This document shows, in pieces, positions 37,513 through 46,362 of a DNA stretch of 64,000 nucleotides. The first letter of the stretch is position 1. Each line of letters starts with the position of its first letter. Source of the stretch: Solirubrobacter sp963724195 (GTDB lineage: Bacteria > Actinomycetota > Thermoleophilia > Solirubrobacterales > Solirubrobacteraceae). The stretch lies in the NCBI GenBank assembly GCA_963724195.1, contig CAVRTQ010000013.1:169826-233825 (forward strand), written 5' to 3'. Below the pieces are notes generated by a model, which searched no databases, was not told the origin of the DNA, and saw only the letters and a program-made list of their open reading frames with translations. A program made the translations under genes and the position numbers.

Positions 37513-37951
37513 GCGCGACGGCCTCGGGACCCTGCTCCGCGGCCACCGGGTCCATCCACATGACCTGCCAGCCGTGGCCGTCGAGGTCGAAGAAGCTGCG
37601 CGAGTACATGAAGCCGAAGTCCTCGGCGCCATCGGCCTCGGTGGCGCCCGCCGCAAGCGCGGCGGCGCTCACCGAATCGACCTCTTCGCGGGAGGCCACG
37701 CTGAAGGTGAACAGCGCCAGCGCGTGCGTCGTGGGATCGCCGACCGGCAGCTTCGAGAACTCCGCGAACTTCTCGCGGCCGAGCAGCATGACGAACGCGT
37801 GCTCGCCGACCAGCATGCAGGCGGCGGTCTCGTCACTGAACGCCGGGTTGAAGCTGAACCCGAGCTGCGCGAAGAACGCCGTGCTGCGCGCGACGTCCGC
37901 CACGGGCATGTTCACGAACAGGGTGCGGCCGGGGTGTGCGGGAGTGGTCAT
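37505..37951 (-). CDS. VOC family protein (glyoxalase-like)
   Basis: This 148-residue protein starts at ATG 37951. VNMPVADVARSTAFFAQLGF and GFMYSRSFFDLDGHGWQVMWMDP are typical of the extradiol/glyoxalase fold, with a metal-site His and Glu-like positions. It is co-transcribed with the DHFR-family gene that overlaps its end. Confidence 0.85.
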   Translation of the reverse strand: MTTPAHPGRTLFVNMPVADVARSTAFFAQLGFSFNPAFSDETAACMLVGEHAFVMLLGREKFAEFSKLPVGDPTTHALALFTFSVASREEVDSVSAAALAAGATEADGAEDFGFMYSRSFFDLDGHGWQVMWMDPVAAEQGPEAVAHA

Positions 37952-37987
37952 GCTGGCGTAGACGGGCTCAGCCGCCGAAACTCATCG

Positions 37988-38568
37988 CTAGTCCTGGTAA
38001 AGGGCGATGCGCTGCCGGTTCACGTTCGCGCGCAGCAGCAGCGCGATCGCGTCGGCGATGTCGGCGACGTCCGTGAACGTCGCGAACTTCGCGTCCGGCT
38101 TCTCCGCCCGCATCTCCGGCGTGACGATCGCGTTGACCGCGACGACGTTCGCCGTGATCTCGTCGCTGAGGGCGAACGTCCACGCCTCGGCCGCGGCCTT
38201 CGCGGCCGCGTAGGCGGCGTTGCTCCACGACGGATGCTCGACCTGCTTGGACGACACCGTCACGAAGCGCCCGCCGGAGCGCTTGAGCGGCTCCAGGAAG
38301 GCGCGCGTGGCGTTCTGGAGCGTCGTGACGAGCTGCGCGTGCAGCCACGCGGTGTCCTCCGGGTCCACGCCGCCGCGCCAGCCGCCGACGAGGTGGACGA
38401 GCGCGGTGACGTCCTCCAGCGAATCGGCCCAGGCCTGCGTGGCCTGCGCGTCGAGCAGGTCGACCTCGGCGCTGCGGGGCGCCGAGACCGTGTGCCCGTC
38501 GGCTTGCAGCCGTTCGACGACCGCCGGCCGAGCGCGCCGCCGGCGCCGGTGACCGCGACCAGGCTCAC
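37988..38568 (-). CDS. Short SDR-family protein (frameshifted)
   Basis: It starts at GTG 38568 (SLVAVTGAGGALGR), overlapping the DUF6421 stop as GTGA. A one-base loss near 38527 shifts to VVERLQADGHTVSAPRSAEV. The rest contains LVHLVGGWRGGVDPEDTAW and the Tyr-Lys pair in AAYAAAKAAAEAWTFAL. It ends NVNRQRIALYQD. From memory, actinobacterial DUF6421 genes are often followed by such an SDR gene, which suggests a shared pathway of unknown chemistry. Confidence 0.78.
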
Positions 38569-40649
38569 GCCGCGGCGCCCGCGAGCTCGACCGTCTCGGC
38601 CAGCTTGGCCTGCAGCGACACGTAGAACAGCGAGAGCGGGAACTCGTCCGGCTGGACCTGGTCGATGAAGCGGCGCGGGTCGCCCTGGTCGCTCAGCTCG
38701 CGGACGTCCTTGCGCCACGCGCTGTCCGCCGCCGGCCGGACGTAGGTGGCGACGAGGTCGTGGGCGCTCGCCCAGTACTGCGGCTTGGAGGAGTCGATGC
38801 CCTCACGGTAGAGCGTCTCGACCTCGGCGCGCAGGTTCGCGACGCCCTCGGCCAGGCGATCCCACTCGATCGTGAGCTCGTTGTTCGTCCAGTGCAGGTA
38901 CTCGTGCTTGTGCAGGTAGGCGAACAGCAGCTGGCCGCCGAGCCCGTCGTAGTTGCGCACGCGCGGGCCGGTGATCGGGAAGCGGAACAGGCGGTCGAGC
39001 ACGATCGCGTGCTGGACGTAGCGCGCGAACGCGAAGCCCTCGGCCTCCAGCTGCACGGCCTCGACGAACGCCGTCAGGTCGCAGCGCAGCTCCTCCAGCG
39101 CGTACATCCAGTACGGCTGGCGCTGGCGGATCATGAACGGGTCGAACGGGAGGTCGCCGCGGCTGTGCGCGCGGTCGTGGATCAGGTCCCACAGCACGAA
39201 CGCCTGGCGGGAGAGCTCGGGCGAGGCGAGCAGCGCGGCGGCGTCCGGCGCGAGGTTGAGCGAGAGCACGTCGGCGGCGTGCGTGGCGACGGCGCGCAGG
39301 CGGGCGGCCTCGCGGTCGCAGAAGATCGCGCCGAAGTGGTTCGCGGGCTTGTTCGCGCCCACCGAGACGGTCTCCGGGAACAGGACCGCGGTGTTGGACT
39401 CGTAGCCGGACGTGCGGTCCACGAACGTGACCGGCACGAACTTCGGGTTCTGGAAGCGGGTGCGCTCGAGCTGCGCGAGCCACTCGGGCCACGGCACGCG
39501 GATGATCAGCGCCTCGAAGACCTTCTCGGACGGCCCGTTCTGCTTGTACATCGGGAACACGACGAGGTGCTCGATGCCGTCCTCGCGGTGCTGGTCGGGG
39601 CGGAACTGCTCCAGCGAGAGCGAGAAGTCCGGCGCGGGGAAGCCGTTGATCGCCCAGGCGCTGAGGTCGCTCTGGAGCGCCGTCAGGTACGCGTCCTGGT
39701 GCGGGAAGTACGTGCGCAGCGCCTCGATCGAGTGCAGGATCGGGTCGATCTCCGGCGCCTCGCGGCCCTCGAGGTCGATCGAGCCGTCGGCGTTCTGGAG
39801 CGCGCGCAGGGCCTCGATCTCGGCCTTGAGCGTCGGCCACGCCGGGTCGCTGAAGGCGGGCGAGGAGACGGTGGTCTCGTCCTGCGCGAACGCCGGGCCG
39901 GCCGCCCAGTACACGAGGTTGATCCACAGGTCGGCGTGGTCGTGCTCGCCGATCGTGTCGTCGCTGAAGAGGTCGGAGTCGGCGAGCACGACGACGCGGC
40001 CCTCGCCGTACTGGGTGACGACGGCGAGCGGCGCGTGGGGCTTGGTGGCCGACGGGGAGGCGTGCGCGATCACCTTCGCGCCGTTGGACAGCGCGAGCGT
40101 CCCGGCGCGGTAGAAGCGGACCTCGTTCACGCGCGCGAGCACGTCGGCGCCGGCGCCGCGGCCGTTGGACTGCAGGTGCGGGCGAATCCAGGTGGGAGCG
40201 GCGTCGGACTGCTCGTAGTCCTGGACGGTCGCGGTCTCGATCTGGATGCCGAACGCCTCGAGCAGCTCGTTGAGGTTGTTGCCGTAGCGGTCGTGGTCGC
40301 ACTCGCCGAGGACGATCAGGCCGCCGCCCTGCGCGACGTGGCGCTGGATGGCCTCGATCTCGCTGGCGCTGTAGCGCGGGCTCCCGGTCTCGGTCGTCGC
40401 CTCCCAGCGCGGGTCCGACGGATGAGCGATCACGAGCACGTCGGCGAGGACGCTCGTGAGCTCACCCTCGGTGTGCGCGGAGACGACGAAATCGCGCTGC
40501 TCGAGCAGCTTCGCGGCCTGCACGTACGACGCGTCCGCGGGATGAGCGGGCTGCATCCGCTGCGCGACCTCAGGCCGGATCGACCAGGCCTGGCTGTGGG
40601 CCTCGTCGAAGAGGAGGGTCGCGGTCTTGTTCGGATGCAGGAGAGCCAT
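38565..40649 (-). CDS. DUF6421-type protein with N-terminal DUF4350/GATase-like domain
   Basis: This 694-residue protein has an N-terminal third resembling the DUF4350/GATase1-like fold: TLLFDEAHSQAWSI, GGGLIVLGECDHDRYGN, GEGRVVVLADSDLFSD. The rest contains candidate metal ligands in DLIHDRAHSRGDLPFDPF, YALEELRCDLTAF and YLHKHEYLHW. I recall this architecture as DUF6421 of actinobacteria; the function is undescribed. It is divergent from an Lrp/AsnC regulator with a palindrome between them and coupled to a downstream SDR. This looks like a small regulated metabolic module. Confidence 0.65.
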   Translation of the reverse strand: MALLHPNKTATLLFDEAHSQAWSIRPEVAQRMQPAHPADASYVQAAKLLEQRDFVVSAHTEGELTSVLADVLVIAHPSDPRWEATTETGSPRYSASEIEAIQRHVAQGGGLIVLGECDHDRYGNNLNELLEAFGIQIETATVQDYEQSDAAPTWIRPHLQSNGRGAGADVLARVNEVRFYRAGTLALSNGAKVIAHASPSATKPHAPLAVVTQYGEGRVVVLADSDLFSDDTIGEHDHADLWINLVYWAAGPAFAQDETTVSSPAFSDPAWPTLKAEIEALRALQNADGSIDLEGREAPEIDPILHSIEALRTYFPHQDAYLTALQSDLSAWAINGFPAPDFSLSLEQFRPDQHREDGIEHLVVFPMYKQNGPSEKVFEALIIRVPWPEWLAQLERTRFQNPKFVPVTFVDRTSGYESNTAVLFPETVSVGANKPANHFGAIFCDREAARLRAVATHAADVLSLNLAPDAAALLASPELSRQAFVLWDLIHDRAHSRGDLPFDPFMIRQRQPYWMYALEELRCDLTAFVEAVQLEAEGFAFARYVQHAIVLDRLFRFPITGPRVRNYDGLGGQLLFAYLHKHEYLHWTNNELTIEWDRLAEGVANLRAEVETLYREGIDSSKPQYWASAHDLVATYVRPAADSAWRKDVRELSDQGDPRRFIDQVQPDEFPLSLFYVSLQAKLAETVELAGAAA

Positions 40650-40690
40650 GCCTACAAGGTATTGACGCCGTGTCCAGCCCTCAATGCCAC

Positions 40691-40713
40691 TTCTTGGCGT
40701 TCATGCGCAAGAA
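40691..40713. promoter_or_regulatory. Candidate Lrp/AsnC operator
   Basis: Perfect six-base arms TTCTTG and CAAGAA, 11 bases apart, sit in the 72-base divergent region between the DUF6421 gene and the Lrp gene. The position nine bases before the GTG start suggests autoregulation and control of the divergent operon. Confidence 0.5.
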
Positions 40714-40721
40714 TCCAACGC

Positions 40722-41159
40722 GTGGATGACGTAAACCGTCAAATTCTTGTGCTGCTGGTCGAGGACGGCCGCCGCTCCTATGACGACATCGCCCGCCGGG
40801 TGTCGTTGAGCGCCCCGGCCGTCAAGCGCCGGATCGACCGCCTGCGCGCCGACGGCTCCATCCGCGGGTTCTCCGCGGTCATCGATCCGGAAGCGTTCGG
40901 CTGGCGCACCGAAGCGCTGGTGGAGCTCTTCTACGCCCCCGGCACGCAGCTCAGCGTGGTCGCCGCCTCGCTCGCCAGGCACCCGCAGGTGGTCGAGGCC
41001 TGGAGCGTCACCGGCGACGCCGACGCCATCGCCCGCGTGCGCACCACCGACAACGCCGACCTCGAGCGCCTGATCATGGACCTGCAGCAGGACGGCCAGG
41101 TCATCCGCACCCGCTCGCAGGTGATCATGAGCGCCCTCATCGCCCGCGCTGGAGGCTGA
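40722..41159 (+). CDS. Lrp/AsnC family transcriptional regulator
   Basis: This 145-residue regulator starts at GTG 40722 (DDVNRQILVLLVEDGRRSYD). The helix-turn-helix is DIARRVSLSAPAVKRRIDRLRADG. The C-terminal RAM domain has VEAWSVTGDADAIARVRTTD. Lrp-type octamers sense amino acids. It likely controls the divergent DUF6421/SDR pair. After its stop, bases 41164-41270 could encode a short peptide (MPYVLQPLVGDLQLCVSDR), but I see no family in it. Confidence 0.9.
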   Translation: MDDVNRQILVLLVEDGRRSYDDIARRVSLSAPAVKRRIDRLRADGSIRGFSAVIDPEAFGWRTEALVELFYAPGTQLSVVAASLARHPQVVEAWSVTGDADAIARVRTTDNADLERLIMDLQQDGQVIRTRSQVIMSALIARAGG

Positions 41160-41270
41160 ACCGATGCCGTACGTGCTGCAACCCCTCGTCGGTGACCTGC
41201 AGCTGTGCGTCTCGGACCGGGCGATGGCCGTGCTCGAGACCGCCGACCTCACCGGCTGCGACATCGATGC

Positions 41271-41798
41271 TCAGGAGAGCGCGACGAGCCCGGCGACGGT
41301 CCCAGCGGTGAGCGCCGCCGCCACGGCGAGCTCCCGCAGGCTGCCGGTCGGGATCCGGATGCGGCGGGGGAGGAGCCACCAGCGGCGCCGCGTGAGCGGT
41401 GCGAGCAGCGGCACGCCGCCCGGCGTGCACGCGTCCGCCGCGACGTGCGCGAGGTAGCCGATGGCGAGGCCCGCGGCGAACTCGCGCGAGAGCAGCGACG
41501 CCGCCAACGCGACGATCGCGCACGCGGCGAGCGAGTGCGTGATCCCACGGTGCCCGAGCAGCATGAGCAGCCGGAGCGGGATGCGCGCGAACCAGCCGAG
41601 CACCCGCAGCGGCCACACGCGGCGCTCGAGCTTGCGCGGGTGGTAGATCCGGCTCCCGGCCTTGTCGGCGTCGGGCAGCAGGGAGCCGAGCCACGCCCCC
41701 GCGAGCAGGAGGCCGACGGTCTCGGCCGGCGCGTCGAGCGCGGCGGCGGTGACGGCGGCCAGGCCGACGCCGGCGATCTGATGCGTCGTGGCCTTCAA
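41271..41798 (-). CDS. Membrane-bound metal-dependent hydrolase (YdjM/DUF457-like)
   Basis: It starts at TTG 41798 (KATTHQIAGVGLAAVTAAAL), overlapping the amine oxidase stop as TTGA. The ~175-residue protein has several hydrophobic helices and the family motifs GSLLPDADKAGSR, LGHRGITHSLAACA and GYLAHVAADACTPGGVPLL. These supply the conserved His and Asp residues of YdjM-like proteins. The exact activity is unknown. Confidence 0.82.
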   Translation of the reverse strand: MKATTHQIAGVGLAAVTAAALDAPAETVGLLLAGAWLGSLLPDADKAGSRIYHPRKLERRVWPLRVLGWFARIPLRLLMLLGHRGITHSLAACAIVALAASLLSREFAAGLAIGYLAHVAADACTPGGVPLLAPLTRRRWWLLPRRIRIPTGSLRELAVAAALTAGTVAGLVALS

Positions 41799-43669
41799 CC
41801 GTGGTGGGGCGCCGGCGGCACGTCCAGCCCCGGGTTGCGGTCGAAGAAGCCGACCGGCTTGAGCCAGAAGGACACCGTGTCGACGGACATCACCGGCCAC
41901 TCCTCCGGCCGGGTGATGTGGTGCACGCCGAACACGTACCAGAGGACCACGTCGGTGTCCTCGATGCTGCGGTTCTGAGCCGTCCACACGGGCAGGCCGC
42001 GATCACGCTCGCTCTGGACGACGAACTCGCCGCACGGCCAGCGCTCGTCCGCGTCGAACGGCGTCACCCACAGCGTGTGGCCGATCGCCTCCGCCCGCCG
42101 CATCACCGGCGACGCGGGGTCCATCATCGGCGGGATCGCGGCGCCCGGGACGAGCTTGTAGCCGACCGGCGTGCCGAGCCCGTTGGTCACGTGGTCGTTG
42201 ACCACCTTCCACGCGCGCTGCGTGTGCCAGTCGTAGTCCTGCTTGCCCTCGTCCTCGGTGCGCAGCGGCGTGTTGCGCTGGACGAGCGCGAGCCCGTGCG
42301 GGTTGTCCGGGCCCATCGGCAGCGCTTCGGACTCGGTCGCGTAGACCGTGTTGGCTTCGCCGTCCACGTCCAGGTCCAGGCGCGCGACCAGGAAGTGCTG
42401 GTGGAACGGCGCGTACGTGCGCTCATCCACGAGCGTGCCGTACGCCGGCTGCTGACCGGGCGCGAAATGCGTCGTGACCATGATCCCGGTCGCCCGCACC
42501 TCGCACTCGATGTTGCCGTCCTGGTAGAAGCGCCAGTACACGAGGTACTCGTAGTTGGCGACCGTCACGTGGAACGAGAGCACGAGCCGGCGCGACCGCC
42601 GGACCTCCGCGCCCGCGCGGGCGTCGACGTGCTTCCAGAGGATCGCGTCGTCCTCCTCGTGGATGCAGATCGCGTTGCGGATGGTGTACGGCTCGCCCTT
42701 GGTGTTGTGCATCACCGCGTCGAGGTACCGGATCTCCCCGAGGCAGTCGCAGCCCAGCTCCAGCGATGTGGTGAGAAACCCCAGTCCCCACTCGCCGATG
42801 TCGAACGCCGTGCGGCGGTAGTGATCGGTCGTCGGGTCGCGGTAGGGGACGACCATCTCCGCGAACGAGAGGCGGTGCGCGACCGAGCGACCGTCGTACC
42901 CGACGGTGTGGATCACCAGGCCCTCGCGGTGGTTGAAGCCGACGCGCAGCGACCACTTCTGCCAGCTGAGCGCGTTGCCGTCGAGCGTGAACGACGGGCC
43001 CTCGGGCTGCGTGATGTGCAGCGGCTTGATGTCGGTCCGCGGCTCGAGGTCGGGCACGAGGTCCGGGACGTACTCGCCCATCGTGTCGGGCTCGTCGACG
43101 CGATGGGTGTCCTCGACCTCGAGCAGCTCCATCCGGTTGAGGTCGACGATGAAGTGCAGCCCGGTGACGGGGTTCGCGTACGGGCTCGCGCCGGGTGACT
43201 TGCGGTACCAGACGTCCGCCCACCCGATCCGGCCGCCGCGGTGCTGCTCCGGGACCAGGTGCGCGCCGTACGCCCACGTGTCGATCAGGACGCGGTCCAG
43301 GTCCGTGATCCCGCGCTGGGCGAGCGCCTCGATCACGCGCGGGTCCTTGCGCAGCGCCGCGTCGCACTCGTTGAACTCGTCCACCGTCATGTTCGGCTGG
43401 CCCTCGGTCTGGCGCTCCCAGCGGGTGACGGCGGGCGGCTCGAGCGTGACGCGCGCCTTGTAGACGGCGCCGTCGTCCCGGTCCCAGCCGATCACGACGG
43501 CCTCGCGCGCGATCGCGTCGCCGGGGGTGAAGGCCTTGACCGTCGCCTTGGACGGCTCGCGCAGCTCGATCGACGCGAAGCGCCAGCGGTCCGTGAGCTG
43601 CTGCTCGCGGCGCAGGATGTCTGCGGCCGCGGTGATCTCGTCGGCGCTGAGCGGGTCGAGCGGGTGCAT
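41795..43669 (-). CDS. Copper amine oxidase (primary-amine oxidase)
   Basis: This 624-residue enzyme converts primary amines to aldehydes with release of ammonia and peroxide. The precursor of the TPQ cofactor is the first Tyr of NYEY in VTVANYEYLVYWRFYQDG. The base Asp lies near DIGEWGLGF. Copper ligands are in FHQHFLVARLDLDVDG and GVHHITRPEEWPVM. The start is ATG 43669 (MHPLDPLSADEITAAADILR). No signal peptide is seen, so it is cytoplasmic. A YdjM-like membrane protein is coupled downstream. Confidence 0.93.
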   Translation of the reverse strand: MHPLDPLSADEITAAADILRREQQLTDRWRFASIELREPSKATVKAFTPGDAIAREAVVIGWDRDDGAVYKARVTLEPPAVTRWERQTEGQPNMTVDEFNECDAALRKDPRVIEALAQRGITDLDRVLIDTWAYGAHLVPEQHRGGRIGWADVWYRKSPGASPYANPVTGLHFIVDLNRMELLEVEDTHRVDEPDTMGEYVPDLVPDLEPRTDIKPLHITQPEGPSFTLDGNALSWQKWSLRVGFNHREGLVIHTVGYDGRSVAHRLSFAEMVVPYRDPTTDHYRRTAFDIGEWGLGFLTTSLELGCDCLGEIRYLDAVMHNTKGEPYTIRNAICIHEEDDAILWKHVDARAGAEVRRSRRLVLSFHVTVANYEYLVYWRFYQDGNIECEVRATGIMVTTHFAPGQQPAYGTLVDERTYAPFHQHFLVARLDLDVDGEANTVYATESEALPMGPDNPHGLALVQRNTPLRTEDEGKQDYDWHTQRAWKVVNDHVTNGLGTPVGYKLVPGAAIPPMMDPASPVMRRAEAIGHTLWVTPFDADERWPCGEFVVQSERDRGLPVWTAQNRSIEDTDVVLWYVFGVHHITRPEEWPVMSVDTVSFWLKPVGFFDRNPGLDVPPAPHHG

Positions 43670-43694
43670 CGCCGCAGTATCCCGCGCGCCGCGG

Positions 43695-44703
43695 CTACTC
43701 GGGCTCACGCTCGGGCGTGGGCACGGACGGGTCGAACCCGACGTCGATGACCTCGAAGCCCTTGTGCTGCTCGCTGCCGGCGTAGCCCGTGTAGGCGCGC
43801 TCGTCGGCCGACGTCAGCCTGACGTCATCGGTGAAGGGCGTCAGCAGCGCGCGCGGCCACAGGCGCCGCTGCGCCACGACGTTGATCTCGGCGGCGAGCA
43901 CGAGCACGAGCGCCAGCAGGTAGATCCACGCGATCAGACCGAGCACGAGGCCGAAGACGCCATAGGCCTCACTGCGACCGCGCAGCATGTTGGTCACGAA
44001 GTACGTGCCGAGCACCTGCACCGCTTGCCAGCCCACCCCGGCCGCCACCGCGCCGATCCGCAAGTCACGCGTGGGCACCTGCGAGGCGGTGAGCACGCGG
44101 AAGATGACCATGAACAAGCCGATGTTGGCCACCACGGCCAGCAGGATCGCCAGCACCCGCAACGCCGCGCCGACATCCGCCCCGTAGGCGCTCGCGCTGG
44201 TCGTCAGGCCGGCGAGTCCTGTCGTCACCACGATCCCCAGCGCCCAGGACGGGCAGCAGCAACAGGCTGCGCAGGCGCGCCTTGATCGGGTTCGGGCGCC
44301 GGTTGCGCGGCACCGCCCAGGCGCGGTTGAACGCGTTCTGCGCCGCGCCGGCCACGCCCAGACAGCCGTAGAGCGTGAGCAGGATGCCGAACGCGAGCCC
44401 GGCCCCGCTGCCGGTGAGCGAACGCACGTTGTCGCGCAACTGGCTTCCGATCACCGGGAACTGCGCGAGCGCCGAGTCCAGCAGCTGCTCCTGCAGTTGC
44501 GCGTCGTTCTGCAGCACGAAGCCGAGGATCGTCACCAGCAGCAGGAGCAGCGGGAACAGCGACAGGAACCCGTAGTACGCGATCAACGCGGCCAGGTACG
44601 AGCCCTGGTCGTCGGCGAACTTGTACACGACAGCGAGCGGAAACCCGGCCCAGCGCCGCCGCCGCTGGAACCTGTCGAGCTTCTCGACCAGCCGGCCGGC
44701 CAC
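43695..44703 (-). CDS. YihY/virulence-factor-BrkB family membrane protein (frameshifted)
   Basis: It starts at GTG 44703 (AGRLVEKLDRFQRRRRWAGF). The signature YLAALIAYYGFLSLFPLLLL is near the N-terminus. TLYGCLGVAGAAQNAFNRAW and a shift near 44235 follow, and the second half has VPTRDLRIGAVAAGVGWQA and GLVLGLIAWIYLLALVLVLA. About six membrane helices are expected. The function is uncertain; it was once called RNase BN in error. It ends in a soluble acidic tail. Confidence 0.85.
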
Positions 44704-44714
44704 TGGCTCGCATC

Positions 44715-45785
44715 CTAGGGCCTCCGAGCGATCTCCTCCGCGATCGCGGCGCCCAGGGACGTCGTGGTGCCGCTGCCGCCCAGGTCCGGGGTGAGCTCCG
44801 TCCCGCGCTCGAGCACGCGTTCGATGGCGTGGAGCACGGCCGTGCCGGCCGCCTCGTGCCCGAGGTGCTCGAGCATCATCGCCCCGCACCACACCTGGCC
44901 GATCGGGTTCGCGAGGCCACGCCCGGCGATGTCGGGCGCGGAACCGTGGACCGGCTCGAAGAGGCTCGGGAACTCGCGGGTCGGGTTGATGTTCGCGCTC
45001 GGCGCGATCCCGATCGTCCCGGTGCACGCGGGCCCGAGGTCGGAGAGGATGTCGCCGAACAGGTTGCTCGCGACGACGACGTCGAACCAGTCCGGGTGCA
45101 GCACGAAGTTGGCCGTGAGGATGTCGATGTGGAACTGGTCGACGGTCACGTCCGGGTACTCGGCGGCCATCGCCGCGACGCGCTCGTCCCAGTAGGGCAT
45201 CGTGATCGCGATGCCGTTGCTCTTGGTCGCCGAGGTGAGGCGCTTGCGGGGGCGCTGGCGTGCGAGTTCGAAGGCGAAGCGCAGCACGCGGTCGATGCCC
45301 ACGCGGGTCATCACCGTCTCCTGGATCACGACCTCGCGGTCGGTGCCCTCGAACATCCTGCCGCCGACGCTCGAGTACTCGCCCTCGGTGTTCTCGCGCA
45401 CGACGTAGAAGTCGATGTCACCCACGGTACGGCCCGCGAGCGGACTGCGCACGCCCGGCATCAGCCGCGTCGGCCGGAGGTTCACGTACTGGTCGAACGC
45501 GCGCCGGAACTGCAGCAGGCTGCCCCACAGCGACACGTGGTCGGGCACGACGTCCGGCCAGCCGACCGCGCCGAAGTAGATCGCGTCGAACCCGCGCAGC
45601 GTCTCGAACCAGTCGTCGGGCAGCATCGCCCCCGTCCGCTGGTAGTAGTCCGCGCAGGCGAAGTCGAACTCGGTGAACTCGAGGCCGATGTCGAACGCCT
45701 CCGCTGCCGCCCGCAGCGCGCGCAGGCCCTCGGGGACGACTTCTTGGCCGATCCCATCTCCGGGAATGACAGCGATCGTGTGCAT
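44715..45785 (-). CDS. Tartrate / D-malate dehydrogenase-type beta-decarboxylating dehydrogenase
   Basis: This 356-residue member of the isocitrate/isopropylmalate dehydrogenase family starts at ATG 45785 (MHTIAVIPGDGIGQEVVPEG). Substrate and metal residues appear in FYVVRENTEGEYSSVGG, the Lys in TSATKSNGIAITMPYWDE, and the Asp cluster in ASNLFGDILSDLGPACTG. The NAD region has FEPVHGSAPDIAG. The ENTEGEYSS form and length fit the tartrate dehydrogenase (TtuC) / D-malate dehydrogenase (DmlA) branch rather than LeuB. It is possibly co-transcribed with the YihY gene 12 bases downstream. Confidence 0.85.
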   Translation of the reverse strand: MHTIAVIPGDGIGQEVVPEGLRALRAAAEAFDIGLEFTEFDFACADYYQRTGAMLPDDWFETLRGFDAIYFGAVGWPDVVPDHVSLWGSLLQFRRAFDQYVNLRPTRLMPGVRSPLAGRTVGDIDFYVVRENTEGEYSSVGGRMFEGTDREVVIQETVMTRVGIDRVLRFAFELARQRPRKRLTSATKSNGIAITMPYWDERVAAMAAEYPDVTVDQFHIDILTANFVLHPDWFDVVVASNLFGDILSDLGPACTGTIGIAPSANINPTREFPSLFEPVHGSAPDIAGRGLANPIGQVWCGAMMLEHLGHEAAGTAVLHAIERVLERGTELTPDLGGSGTTTSLGAAIAEEIARRP

Positions 45786-45900
45786 TGTCAGACAATCGTA
45801 CGAGGCCCGGGCTTCCGGCGCGGGCTCCACCTCAGCGACGGGGTCGGTGATGACGAGGGCTCGGGTCATTCACCGACGGTTCTCGTCGTGGACGGCGTCG

Positions 45901-46272
45901 TCAGTCGACGATCTTCCAGAAGGAATCCTTGCGGCTGATCTTGCCGTCCGTGAACTCGAGCAGGTCACACCCGCGGACCTCGATGCGTTCGCCCGTTGCC
46001 TGGGTGCCGCGGATGGTCCACTCGGAGACGCCGCGGTCGCCGCAGGTCCAATGGCGGTCATCGGCGTACTGGATGTCGGGGATCCCGTCGAATCTCGACT
46101 GGATACCTTCCCGGACCTGCTGTCTGCCGGTCAGACGCCGGCCCCCAGGACCGGGCCCGCGCGGCATGTCGAGGACGCAGTCGTCGGTGAAGAACGACAT
46201 GATCGCATCGACATCGTGTTCGTTGAACGCGTTGAGGAACGCCTGCAATGTCGCGGCGTTGGTGTTGGCCAT
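45901..46272 (-). CDS. SnoaL-like (NTF2-fold) protein
   Basis: This 123-residue NTF2-like protein from ATG 46272 has TLQAFLNAFNEHDVDAIMSF, FTDDCVLDMPRGPGPGG and the closing GCDLLEFTDGKISRKDSFW. This cone-shaped fold serves as a ketosteroid-isomerase-like enzyme or ligand binder. The substrate is unknown. Neighbours on its strand are over 100 bases away. Confidence 0.83.
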   Translation of the reverse strand: MANTNAATLQAFLNAFNEHDVDAIMSFFTDDCVLDMPRGPGPGGRRLTGRQQVREGIQSRFDGIPDIQYADDRHWTCGDRGVSEWTIRGTQATGERIEVRGCDLLEFTDGKISRKDSFWKIVD

Positions 46273-46362
46273 GGCCTCGTCTCCTCATCGGGAGACCCGA
46301 GCCTCTCGCACCGATGCGGTGCACGCAACCCTCGCTCCTGACGATGGGCATTTGTGGTCGAT

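Noticed and set aside
38760..40690. Long plus-strand open frame running into the Lrp gene
   Set aside because: It is the mirror of the DUF6421 gene, and only the part after 40722 (Lrp) is real.
41801..43198. Plus-strand frame of over 400 codons
   Set aside because: Antisense to the copper amine oxidase, whose active-site motifs are unmistakable.
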